A DNA stretch of 64,000 bases, from assembly GCF_035222375.1 (NCBI RefSeq), contig NC_085887.1:2207501-2271500 (forward strand). The letters are read 5' to 3'. The translations under genes were made by a program, and so were the position numbers. This document shows positions 22,812-33,678 of the stretch, piece after piece. Under the pieces are notes generated by a model, which was given only the letters and a program-made list of their open reading frames with translations, ran no database searches and was not told where the DNA came from. Each line of letters starts with the position of its first letter. Positions within the stretch are counted from its first letter, which is position 1. This DNA comes from Podospora pseudocomata. Taxonomy: Eukaryota > Ascomycota > Sordariomycetes > Sordariales > Podosporaceae.

Positions 22812-22980
22812 ATTAATAGGCATTTTAAACATCTTTAAAGGTTTCTTGACTGTCTTCAAAGGCCTGTCAACTCTCTTTTAAGGTCTTATAGTTCTTTGCA
22901 AGGACTATGGACTTATGTTTAAAGGCCTATTAACTGTCTTTAAAGGCCCATAAATTGTCTTTAAAGGCATACCTTACCAC
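22812..22980 (+). repeat. 21-bp degenerate tandem repeat, locus B
   Basis: About seven head-to-tail units of 20-22 nt. The clearest are AAAGGCCTATTAACTGTCTTT, AAAGGCCCATAAATTGTCTTT and AAAGGTTTCTTGACTGTCTTC; others drift further. The AAAGG start and CTTT end are the most constant parts. This is the best-preserved copy in the window and defines the consensus. Confidence 0.85.
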
Positions 22981-23262
22981 ATGATAATAGGTTTAACCAG
23001 ACATTAGCGGGGAACAATCACAATCAAGCACCACTTTTATCACCATATGCCTCACTCACTCAAAAGCACCAGACAACAAAAAAACATAAATCTGCTCCCT
23101 ACCCATTGCTTTCTCAACGCCTTATACCCCCAACGCCCCCCCTTATCTCTTTCCTAATACATAAATTATCACAATAAACCAAAGCCAAGCAAAAATATCA
23201 CCATCAACTCAATACGCTGTTCACCCCCCTATCCACACGCTATCTTCCACCCCCTACACACT

Positions 23263-26200
23263 CTACTCGGTAGTATCCATCTTTTCCCCCTCCCCTTCCC
23301 CCTCCCCCTCCGTAACCCCCACCAATTTCTCCTCCTTCACCCTCCTCGCCTCGGCCCTCCTCTCCTCCTTCCAGGCCTCAATCCTCTCCTTCAGCTCCGT
23401 ATGCGGCACCACATCCTCGATACTCATCGGCTGCCTCGTGTACGGATCCTTCGGATCGCTCAACAAATGCTGCACGATCGTGCTCCGGTCCACCACGTGC
23501 CTCGACGGCAACCAAACCGGATCATCCATCAGACTCCCCATGATCGGGTCCTCAAACTCGGCCGGCGCGTCGTCAAAGTCAATCTCGGCCTGCTCCAATA
23601 TCTCCTTGGCCTTTCTGAACTTCTCACACAGCCTCTCCCACGCCTGGACCTCGTGCTCATCTTTCAGATGCTTCCCCCTAAGGATTTGGGCAGTCTGCCT
23701 CATTGTCGAGTCGCGGTAAGAGCGGCCATCTCCCGCGACCGCCTCGACAAAGGCGGGGGAGGAGCCGAGGTTGAGGTAAATGTCCGCAATTTCGGGCAGC
23801 AGGGTTTTGGGAGAAAAGTGGTACTTCTCGGGATTGTCGACGCGCAAGTTCTTGGACTTGGGACCCGTCAACATGTCGAGGTTGTAGTCCAGCATGCCCG
23901 CCAGACGCTGGACAATCTCTGGCATCGTGAACGCTTCGCTCAGAGTCTTGGTAAACAGCCTCATCATGCCGACTGTCTCATTGGCAAGCTGCATGAACGA
24001 CGTGGCCCTGTTCTCGGCCTCACGCAGCTCCTCTTCCAGCCTCTCCCGGTCCTGCTGCGACAGGTTTGGATTCTTCAAATCGAGCTGAAACTGGTGGATT
24101 TTGGGGAACTTCCCCAAGCCCTCATCAAGAACATACGTAGCGTCGTTCATCAAAAGGTTGACAAAGCGTACGAAGAACGACCGGTTAGACCTACCACTGG
24201 TCAGTATGACGATCAGCCTCGACCGAAAGAGAGGAAAACTCACTTGCTAGACTGCACCAGCTGCTGCCTGTAATGGTCGTTGACCCACACACACTTGATG
24301 ATCTGAAAGATCTCGTACCGAATGTTGAACTTGTCGTAGAACCCATTCTCGGTAAGCTCGCACTCAATGTAAAACTTCATAACCGCATGGAGCAGGTACT
24401 GGTTCGCAAACTTGGTGCTCGTCATCAGCTCGCCCAAGAACCCCTTGCTGAGATGATACCTAGGCCATGTCCCCTGGTACAAGAGCGTGATCAACGACGA
24501 TTTCAAGTACGGGTTCTTGACGTACTCGGACGACTCCAAAAAGGTGATGCAGAGCGCAATCAGCTCGTCCCCGACCGCATTGACAATAACCTGCGGCACC
24601 TCTCGGAAGACAAACTTGAAGTTGTCCACAACATCCTGCAACGCGTACTCGGGAAGGCACTGGAATGCCTCAGGCTGGTTGGCTGGCAGCGGGAGCGTGA
24701 GCTGCTTCTCCGGCGTGTACTCCGTCCCGCTGGCAACGCGCAAAAGCCAGACCGTGACATAGCGCATAAACAGCAGCGACCGGGCCTGCATCTTTTGCTC
24801 CAGCGATACGCCAGAGATGCACATTCTAAGAGACATGGAGGCTTCCAATATGGCCGTATACCGTTTCAGAGCATCATCCAACCGCCGAAGCTCAGAAGGC
24901 CGGTTGATCACCTTGGGACGCTCGGCCTCCATCAGGGCAATGTTCTTTTCGAAGTGCTTAATCTCCCTGTCCAGCGTCTTGATCTTGGCATTGGTTGCCT
25001 CGCTTCCGTAGTGGTGAGCCGCGAGTGTCAAAAAGAACACCTCGGTGATGAAGTTGTTTTCGCCCTCCAGCTTGGTCGAGTAAAACTTGTCCGACTGGGC
25101 CTGGTCGGCATTGAGCTTGGTCTCGTCCTTGATATCAATCCTTGGATTTCTCCGAAAGTAGTTGATATCGATGCGGCTGACTTTGGAGAATGTGCTGTCC
25201 ATGAATGGCTCGCAGAGGTAGTCCAGAATGACGGTGACATTGATCATGAAGCCGTCCGAGGACACTTCCCTGGGATCATGCTGCATGGCTCTTCGTTTGT
25301 GGTTGACGTTCATGATGTAGGCGAACCAATCCAGGACCTTGTTCCGTGTCTGGTTGCTGGCGCGAATAAAGGCATTAATGATATCTCTGAGGTCGGCTTG
25401 GTGTGTGTTGAGGGTCATTTGCAGGGCGCTCTGAGACGTCGCGATATGTCTGGGGTCCATGGTGCGAGGCCCAGCAAAGTACACAGCAGCAACCTCTGGC
25501 TGCAGGGGCGATATCCTGAAGAAGGGGCCCAGAAGGGTGTTCTTCTCGATGCCCGGTGCCGATTGCGCCATCTGGAAGCACGGGTGAGCTGCCAGTTCAT
25601 TCAGAAGTGGTGCATATCTGGCATATGTTTTCAGGGCCTAATAATGTCAGCACAATCTTTTCAACCGTGCTCGTCTCGATTCACTTACATTAACATAAGG
25701 CTTGTAATCATCATTCATGGTCATCGTAGAGAGCTTGCTGCTGATATCAACCATGGCCTTGGTGAACAGCGGCGCAATGGTATCATCCTCATCGAATCGA
25801 GACACGGCCTCCCCGATGAAGTCCATACATAGCCCACTCTCGTTCTCAACCTCCTTCAAGAGATACGGAACGAGTGTGTCGTGCACGGGGCTCGATTCCC
25901 GACTTCACGCCCACAAAAGTCAGCATACCAAACAAAAAGCTGACCCGTTTTTGACAGAAAATACCTGAACAGTTCCGGCATCGTCAACGAAAAGATGCAG
26001 TTGCTAAAGCACAATCGTCTCGCCTCCTTCAACAAGGCCTCCTTCTGGGGGGTTGGGTTCCTCAGCGCCTTAAGCGTCCGGACTACCCGCTTCCAGCAAG
26101 TCAGCAGGTACTCAAACAGTGGCTTGTCCTTTGGGTACTCTGTGGCCGCCTCCATGATGGCCTCCTCCAGCCGGTCCTGGGACAGCTTCAGAGGGGCCAC

Positions 26201-26773
26201 CTCTTCTGTGAGGTCCTGGCTCAGGTTGGGCAAGAATGTCAACTTGTGGCCGTGGGCATCTTTTGTGCGTGCAGCATCCACCGTCATGCGGAAGATGGAC
26301 CCCAGGATTCGGTCGGCATAGTCTTCGAAGGATTCCTGAGCTGGTGTCTGTTTCCGTGGTGGAGCTGGGGCTCCTGATGGTGAACCTTCCAGCTCCGAGG
26401 CCCGTCTTTTAGATCCCAGCTCTTCCCCGGGTATGCTGTTGACGGCCTTGTCTTTTGGGGCGGTTGCGGAGGACGGCGAAGGGGTGATGTTGATTTGTGA
26501 TCGGTTCGCGATGGGAACGATGGGGGCTGCCTTCTCAGGCACGGGTGTCCCACTGGTTGGTGAGCCACCGGTTGGTGATGTGGCCGATGGGCTGTTTGCT
26601 CCCGAGCCAGCCGCGCTGCCCGGCCCCCCGCCGAGCTTCTCGAGTCTTCGGCGACGGATTGCCTCCATGGTTTCTCGGTCGGGCGCATCAGGCAGTGTTG
26701 ACGCCGGGGCTGGTGGCGGGGCCGGGGCCGGGGCCGGGGCCGCTGGCGGCTGCTGTTCTTCAGTAGGATCCAT
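23263..26773 (-). CDS. UFD2: ubiquitin conjugation factor E4 (U-box chain-elongation factor)
   Basis: Exons 25965-26773, 25689-25902, 24244-25637 and 23263-24190 (minus), 1114 aa, all phases exact. The protein has a Pro/Ala-rich N-terminus, the long helical Ufd2 core (about 300-950) and a C-terminal U-box at about 1017-1080 (D-P-I-M-G-S-L-M-D-D-P-V-W-L-P-S, then D-P-Y-T-R-Q-P-M). As in the family, the U-box has no zinc-binding Cys/His set. Ufd2 extends short ubiquitin chains on substrates presented by Cdc48-Ufd1-Npl4 for proteasomal degradation. The extreme C-terminus repeats G-E-G-E. The N-terminal A-P-A-P-A-P segment is encoded by four perfect GGGGCC copies on the plus strand (26718-26741). 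Introns are 60-62 nt for the first and 51-53 nt for the others. Length and domain order match the family. Confidence 0.93.
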
Positions 26774-27539
26774 CGTGATGATTCGGCAGTCTTATTCGGC
26801 CGAGCGGGCGGTGCTGGAAAAGTCTAGGAATTGACAGCAGAAGCAGACAGATAATAAAAAAACAAAAAAAGACTCTGTAAGGAATGCAGAGAGAAGATTT
26901 AACGGCAGCCACCAACACACTAGAACTTTTGCCTTGAAAGCCAAAAACCTTGGAAGTCGCCTGAAGCTCCAGAGTAAATATGGCGGGGTCGGAACTCAGC
27001 TCACGTTGGGGGGGTTGCGCTAACAGCTGGAGCCTAAAGACAGCCTGGACAAAGTATTCTTGGGACGAAAATGCCCTGTCATTGACTTGTGCCCGCCGCT
27101 GCTTTGGGCGCTGTGTGCGCTGGAAGCTCGAAGAAGACGTCTTTTCCGCCTTTTAAGAGAGAGCTGATGGTAGGCATTACTAATCTAACCTTATCCTTAT
27201 CTTATCGTTATCGTTGCCTAGAGGGCATCACCACTTCGACATAGGTAGACTATAGCATGTTTCTTTCTTCTTTCTATTCTTCAAGCTTCATCCTCCTTCA
27301 TTATTAGTTGCTCGTCTATTTTTGTTGTTTCTACATGAAGAGACCTGTCCACAGAACATCTCTGAATAACCTCATTACGCATACCTAATTCATGATGCAA
27401 CCCATTACGTCCATAGCGCCATATCAACGATAGCCATACAACTCTCACACAGCTCATGACTGGGCAACATTGCCCTCCCGTCCATACCCAGCGCCAGAAA
27501 ATATGCGGTACGCTTTGATCAACATTCAACATTGTATCT
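26774..27539. other. intergenic: UFD2 promoter
   Basis: About 770 nt between UFD2 and the RING/TRAF gene, both on the minus strand. It contains TTATC-rich sequence at 27187-27215. No coding or RNA feature is supported. Confidence 0.5.
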
Positions 27540-29084
27540 TCACAGCCGGGGAGGTGGCTCTCCTCTCCCATCACTGTTCCGGCGGCTAGCTGTAGTCCGG
27601 TATGGCAGTCCGCCCTCTGTTAACCTGACAGGGAAGTTGTTGTTGATATCGTTGGCGGATGACATTTGCGACATTGACGCCATTCCAGAATTGCCCATGC
27701 CGCTTCCTGACGAGCTCACTGCTCCGGCTCGCTGCTGGAGATGGTTGTGTCTCTGCATGTTCATCAACCAGGTAGTGTGCATGTTCAGGACGCCCACCTT
27801 GCTGCCTAGTTCGACGAGCTGCTGGTTGAGTGGCATGATCTGCTGTAGCATACTCATGGACTGGTGCGCATCCAGCTCAACCACCTGCTTGGAAAGGTCC
27901 TCCATCCGGCTTTCCAGTCGCTCGAAGCGGGCAAGCATGTAGTCTTCGGGTGAGCCCCATGATCTATTCTCGCCTGCTCCCACGTTGGAAAGGTCTGGTC
28001 TCCATTCCATGTCGTAAAAGAAAGTGGAGGGATCGGGAGCGGAGAGGTCGATTGCGTCTGCTCCGTGGGACGTATTTGGTGCCTGGCGGGAGAGTTCTCG
28101 CCGACGAGCGCGTCGTTCCTGATGCTCTCGCCGTTCCGTCTCCAAAGCCACCAAGCGATCGGTGAGGTTGTCGATTATCCGGCGGTCCTCGGCCCGTTGC
28201 TTGAGGAGTTCCCCAATAATCTCGTAGGGGCAGCCAGTCTCATGTTCTTGAACCAGGTACCGTTTATCGTCGACCTTGCAGCCGGCAATGTGCCACTTGC
28301 ACCGTACCTGCGTTTCCAGACAGTCTTCGGCGCAGTGCTTCTCCATGCGATGGAGAACGACGGTTGCTTCGCACGCCGAGCACTTTGTTGTTGCTCCGCT
28401 GCAGAGGAAGTCGTAGTGTGTGTTCAGATCCACCAGCGCCACCCTCTCGTCACAGTATCGGCATGACACCTCGCGATGCATGCAGGTGCTGGCAGGTCCC
28501 TGGACGTGGCGGCGGGCAATTCTCTTCCTGCATCTGGCGTCGGGGCAGCGCACCATGGTGTGCTCGCAGCGGCGCTCATAATGGCTGTCGAGATGCTCCC
28601 GAGGGCAGATGTGATCGCAGCCCTTGTTGGGGCATTTGACTTTGAGGCGATCGAGTTGATCTTTGATGATCAGCGGTGGCCGATGATAGTCACGCGTCTT
28701 TGTGAGCGGCTGACGGTCGATGGGACATGTTGGCTGGATGTCAAGGGCTCGGTTGATGCACCAGGCGCAGAATGTGTGACCGCATGATGTGGTTATGGGT
28801 TCATGAAATGGTGTTTTGCACACTGGGCACAGAAGCGTCTCATCTACTGCGTCGAGATACTCGAGGATCTGGTAGTCTATCTCGAGGAGCGCAGGGTCCT
28901 CTGGTGACGAAGGGACGACTGTGTGTGTGGTGGTGGTGGTGGTAGCAGCAGCCTCAGGCGAGGGGGCCTGCTCAGGCGCTGAATCTACTGGAGGTGGGGT
29001 TGCCGTCGCCAGAATGGACGCGATTCTCGAGGGCTCCGACTGAGGGGGAAGCAAGCCTTCCTCTGGGGTATTTGGTGGTGGCAT
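27540..29084 (-). CDS. RING and TRAF-type zinc-finger protein
   Basis: Single exon of 514 aa from the first true ATG; the frame is open 47 codons further upstream but offers only a GTG. A C3HC4 RING finger lies at about residues 85-125 (L-C-P-V-C, C-G-H-T-F-C-A-W-C-I, C-P-I-D). At least two TRAF-type zinc fingers follow over about 145-270, with repeated C-P-x-x-G/R-C, H-x-x-x-x-C patterns. A charged coiled-coil region comes next (about 290-335, R-E-H-Q-E-R-R-A-R-R-R-E-L). The remainder is Ser/Asn/Gly-rich, with a second predicted helix pair near 375-440. The RING suggests E3 ubiquitin ligase activity. TRAF fingers usually mediate protein contacts. No MATH domain is present, as is usual for fungal members. 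Substrate and pathway are unknown. Confidence 0.82.
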   Translation of the reverse strand: MPPPNTPEEGLLPPQSEPSRIASILATATPPPVDSAPEQAPSPEAAATTTTTTHTVVPSSPEDPALLEIDYQILEYLDAVDETLLCPVCKTPFHEPITTSCGHTFCAWCINRALDIQPTCPIDRQPLTKTRDYHRPPLIIKDQLDRLKVKCPNKGCDHICPREHLDSHYERRCEHTMVRCPDARCRKRIARRHVQGPASTCMHREVSCRYCDERVALVDLNTHYDFLCSGATTKCSACEATVVLHRMEKHCAEDCLETQVRCKWHIAGCKVDDKRYLVQEHETGCPYEIIGELLKQRAEDRRIIDNLTDRLVALETERREHQERRARRRELSRQAPNTSHGADAIDLSAPDPSTFFYDMEWRPDLSNVGAGENRSWGSPEDYMLARFERLESRMEDLSKQVVELDAHQSMSMLQQIMPLNQQLVELGSKVGVLNMHTTWLMNMQRHNHLQQRAGAVSSSGSGMGNSGMASMSQMSSANDINNNFPVRLTEGGLPYRTTASRRNSDGRGEPPPRL

Positions 29085-30744
29085 TGAATTGAATCTGATC
29101 GCATCGACAACGAAATGTTGATGCAGGTGGCGGCGACGGGGACTGACCAGAAGAGGGAGGGTTGCGGCGCAATGGAGGCGGCTGGAGGTGGAAGTACCAG
29201 CTCTGCCGAGGTCACCACCTATCACCGCATCGATAGCTGATCCATGTACCCCACTTTCAAATTATAAGGCTGACTTGGGTGTCCGCCTTTTGTCTTTCGT
29301 TTTCTCAAACACTTCAGCAAACTGAGGGTTCGACAACCGTGAAGTGGTACTTGTGCTACCTCAATATTAGCCCTCTGGATATGCCATCTGCACAGCCAAG
29401 AGCTGTATGACTTTGTCATCGCGCGCAGGACTCGATCAAAAGAGCGGGGATTTGTCCCTCCAGAACCTTGACGACTGGCCCTATCGATAAGAAAAGTGGG
29501 ACCTATGAAGCTACTGGCACCCTAAGGTAGAGTGGGTAGCCAGGCCATGGCAGCAGATGGCGACATGTGATAAAAACATATTGTTGAACTACTGCTCATG
29601 CAGTTTATATAACTCTTCTGGAAGTTTGTCTCATCCATTCAGCTCCTAAACACTGAGGTCATAATCAACAACACCTGTAGCTCGCCCTCCATCTAGGGTT
29701 AGGGTCTCTGTTCCTTCCCCTCTTCTTCGTTCTCCATACAACTTCTCACTATTTTCTGGCGTGAGACAAAGGAGCATAATGCAGCATGCATACTACGAGC
29801 CTCGGAAGGCACTATATGCTTTCATAACAGACCTCCGTCTAGGCACTGCAGTGAGATTGCAAGTCGTGCTCCATGTTGAGTGATCCTGCTCACTAATCCC
29901 TCTCTTTTTCAGTATTACGACCACCCCGCTTCCCAGCCACACAGCTCAAGCATAGATGAATGTTCCGTACAGCTGTGCCACAGGGACACTGAGCAACGTT
30001 CCGACTGTCATTGGTGATGTGGGCCATGTCGTCTAACCTAACCATTGCTGCCAAGAATCCCACCTTCTCAAGCGGCTCAACCCAGCTTCCACTCCAATAA
30101 CTCTTCATCTCACTGCGTTATTAGCTCGGCTCTATGCAGTACGGGAAGAAAGCCAACCGACATTTATCAAGAAGACGGTGTGCTCTGTCAGCACTCCATT
30201 GGATATCTCTCCTTAGTCAGCCCCTTACGAGACCAGTCAGACCAGCAAGCGTGTGGCCCAGCAGCCTCAAACGAGGGCGGTAGCACAACCTTATTCGTGC
30301 TTTGAAGAAGCTCGCCGTTGTATCCGTCCTCAGCCTGTAACAAACAGTCCCTTTGCTGCAGATAGGACCCTTGTTTCTTCTTCAACCCTGTTTAACCCGC
30401 CGACCCCACGCAACCGTTCTAGGCTTACCTCTTGTGGATATGATATGAGGGATGGCTAGCTGACGAGACACAAACGGTGCTAGTGCGTTCGTCTTCATGC
30501 AACCTAGAAGCTCACCTCAGCTATAGGGCTACACCATGTCACTCGACGGCGTCGTCCTTAGGTTTAAGTGAGCCTGTTCCCACCTCTCTCTCCCTCTCTC
30601 GTGTGTGTCTGCTCTGGTCTTCCTCAACCTTCTCTAGGCTGTCTCGAGTCTTCTCAAGACATCTGATCCTTTCTTAGTTACTTCAAAAACTGGAGTATAT
30701 TGTCTTCTCTGTCCAAGACAACCGCCAACCCCAAGTTGCCCAAG
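29085..30744. other. long divergent intergenic region
   Basis: About 1.66 kb between the divergent RING/TRAF and calpain genes, carrying both promoters. It contains a telobox-like TAGGGTTAGGGT at 29694-29705 and a CT-rich leader (30575-30700) before the calpain start. Short open frames are unsupported. Confidence 0.5.
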
Positions 30745-33678
30745 ATGTCCACCCCACCCCCTCCCATCCCTCCCCCCACAACGAAGAAGAACTACACCAA
30801 GGCTCCCCAGGAGCTCATCCACGAGTTCTGGGACCGATACTTCACCAAGAAGCCCGGCAAAGTCACCCGCATCTTCCCTCGTTCTCTCTATTCTTCCATC
30901 CTCCCTCTCTCACTCGAGGATGGCCAACCAGCCCGCTCAGCCCGCAACGCAGCCGAGTCTTACGAGGCTGCAGCAAAAGAGTGCCGGGAGAAAGTCCAGC
31001 GCATCATCAAAGAGTGCCACCGTACCAATGAAAAGTTCACCGACCCCGACTTTGATATCGAGTGGGATCTCGAAGACAACTGCCTCAACGGCCTCGTCCG
31101 CTTCGACTGGGACGACTGGGACACTGAAGATACCGGCAACGCCGTCAGCGCCGACCGCTTCAAGCGAAGCCTCGACACCCTTGCCGAATCCAACGCGCTC
31201 GGACCAGGCGGAACTGTCGCCTTGGACCCCGGAGTAGTCAGAGGCTACATCGCCGACGACCCCTGGGCCGCTCTCTTCGGCGCCTGGGGAACCAAAGGCC
31301 AACCCGTGACCAAGGGAGCTACCCCCCAAGCTCAACAAGCTGCTGCCGCACAGAAAGGCGTCCTCCCCCACGGCAAAAACTCGCCCCGTCACCACACCGA
31401 CCCCAGAGCCAACCCCAAATCCACCAGGAGCAAGAACGGCGTCCAGTGCGGCGAGTGGTACAACCCCGGCTCCAAGCACCGCCTCGACTGGGTTTTTTCG
31501 TCTCCCCAATGGACCATAGACGGGTACTCGTCCTCGGACATCAAGCAAGGCTCCAACGGCGACTGCTGGTGGCTCGCCGCCGTGGCCACCATCACCCACC
31601 GAAAGGACCTAATGGACAGAGTCTGCGTCGTCCGCGACGAGGAAGTCGGCGTGTACGGCTTTGTGTTCTACAGAGACGGGGAGTGGATCTCTACCGTGGT
31701 AGACGACAACCTCTACCTCCAGTACCCCGACTTTGACTACTACGGCGACCGGTACGACTCGACCGGCAAGTTGGCAAGGGAGTACAGAAAGAGATACCAA
31801 ACCGGGAGCGAAGCCCTCTATTTTGCGCAGTGCGAAGACCAAAACGAGACTTGGCTCCCGATCTTGGAGAAGGCGTACGCAAAGGTTCACGGAGATTACG
31901 AGGCTATTTCTGGGGGGTGGAGCGGGGAGGCTGTGGAGGATATGACTGGCGGTGTTACTACCACTGTTGCTGCCAACCGGGTGCTCAGGAAGGATAAGCT
32001 TTGGAAGGAGCTGGTGAATGCTGATGGGGAGTTCGTCTTCGCCTTGTCGGCTATCGGGACCGGGTGGGATAGCTACAAGGGTGGCCTTGCGTTGGGGCAT
32101 GCTTATTCTATTCTTAAGGCTACGGAGGAGGTGGGTGAGGATGGGAAGAAGGTGAGGTTGGTCAAGATCAGGAACCCGTGGGGTCAGAGGAGCAGTGATG
32201 GCGTGGGGGAGTGGAACGGGCCTTGGTCGGATGGGAGCAAGGAGTGGACTCCTTACTGGTTCAAGAAGCTGAATCATACTTTTGGGGATGATGGTGTTTT
32301 TTGGATGAGTTATGCTGATATGCTGGAGACGTTTTTGTTTATCCACCGGACTAGACTTTTTGATGAGAAGTGGACGGTGGTGCAACAATGGACGAGTGTG
32401 AGTGTGGGCTGGGTGGCGGGGTATCTCAACCAGAAATTCGTGATCGAGGTCAAAAAAGCAGGGACGGTGGTTGTGGTGTTGAGCCAGCTTGACGAAAGAT
32501 ACTTTCAGGGCTTTGAGGGACAATACAACTTCTCCCTTCACTTCCTGTTGAAGAAAGAAGGCGGCAAGGACGAGGAGCACATCTGCCGGGTGAGACCTGT
32601 TCACCAGTGGGAGAACCGATCGGTAAGCTGTGAGGTTGACCTCGAGCCGGGGAGGTATGAGGTCTTGCCCAAGGTGACGGCCGAAAGATGCGACTGGAGG
32701 GATCAAGTCGAAGACGTTGTCAAAAAATGGTATCTATCTCTCTCCATTTCCATTTCCCTTTCGAATAACTAACACCCGCTTTGTAGGGCCGATAAAAACC
32801 CCTCCAAACTCCGCCAGGTAGGCATGCAATACGACCTCGCCCACGCCAAAGGTGGCATCCCCGACGAGGACGACCTCATCCTCAAGAAAAAGGAGGAGGC
32901 CAAGAGGAAGGCTGAGGCGAAGAAGCTCAAGGCCAAAGAAAAGGCCAAGCGGAAGAAGGAGAGGGAGAGGGCTAAGAAGCGGAAGGAGAAGGAGAAGAAA
33001 AAGAAGGCTGCTGCTGCCGAGGTCACGGTGAAAGTTCCCGAGGGTGGTGAGACGACGGTTAATGTCAAGGCTGGCGAGAAGAAGGAGGACACTGACAAGA
33101 AAGAGGAATCGGAGAAATCGGAGGATGCGGTTGAGAAAAAGGAGGATGCTGCTGCTGCTGCCACTACCAAGGCTGAGGAGAAGAAGACTGAAGCTCCCAA
33201 GACCATCTCCACCGCCTCTTCGTCCGCCCCTGCTCCCCCCAAGGAAGGACAGAAGGAGGAGAAGAAAGACGACGGTAAGAAGGAGGAGACACTGGCTATC
33301 AGGCCTGTTCCCACCACCACCACCACCACCACCCCAGCCGCGGAGGAGAAAGAAGCCAAGCCTGACGAGAACAAAGCAGAAGAGAAGAAAAAGGAAGAGG
33401 AGGAGGATGATTCCGAGTCTGAGTACGAGTCTGAAACGGATGAGGAGGAGGAGAAAGAAAAGGAGGAGGAGGAACAGCGGCAGAAGGAGGAAGAAGAAGC
33501 CCGCAAATTGGCCGAGGACGAGAACTCGCCTTCCATCCCGTGGAACGCGGTTGCTGTTCTTGGGTTGAGGGTGTATGCCCAGGATGCCGGGGTGAATGTG
33601 CACCTTGCCAAGCCGAAGAGTGATGAGGAGGGGGCGAGTTTGGTGATTGATAGCCAGGCTGTGGGTGCTACTATGTAG
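30745..33678 (+). CDS. calpain-family cysteine protease with a Lys/Glu-rich tail
   Basis: Exons 30745-32729 and 32787-33678, 958 aa; the 57-nt intron with a CTAAC branch splits a Trp codon. The catalytic domain shows the complete papain-like triad of calpains: Cys274 in N-G-D-C-W-W-L-A, His452 in L-G-H-A-Y-S-I-L and Asn477 in K-I-R-N-P-W-G-Q. A domain III-like beta-rich segment follows (about 545-650). After the splice the tail (about 675-930) is dominated by Lys/Glu/Ala with long charged helices and acidic runs, and ends with a short ordered-looking block (V-L-G-L-R-V-Y-A-Q-D). No EF-hand (penta-EF) domain is visible. Calpains are intracellular, usually calcium-regulated, processing proteases. 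PalB/Rim13 of the pH pathway is another fungal branch, with MIT-type features I do not see here. The start is the first ATG; upstream codons offer only TTG. Confidence 0.88.

Larger units (their letters stand above)
22280..23262. other. intergenic between OPT promoter and UFD2 3' end
   Basis: About 980 nt containing the GA microsatellite and the largest forward-oriented 21-bp repeat cluster (22812-22980). The last 250 nt before the UFD2 stop are C/A-rich and probably its 3' UTR. No gene is seen. Confidence 0.6.

Noticed and set aside
29694-29705. Interstitial telomere
   Set aside because: Only two TTAGGG-like units; too short to be more than a transcription-factor site or chance.
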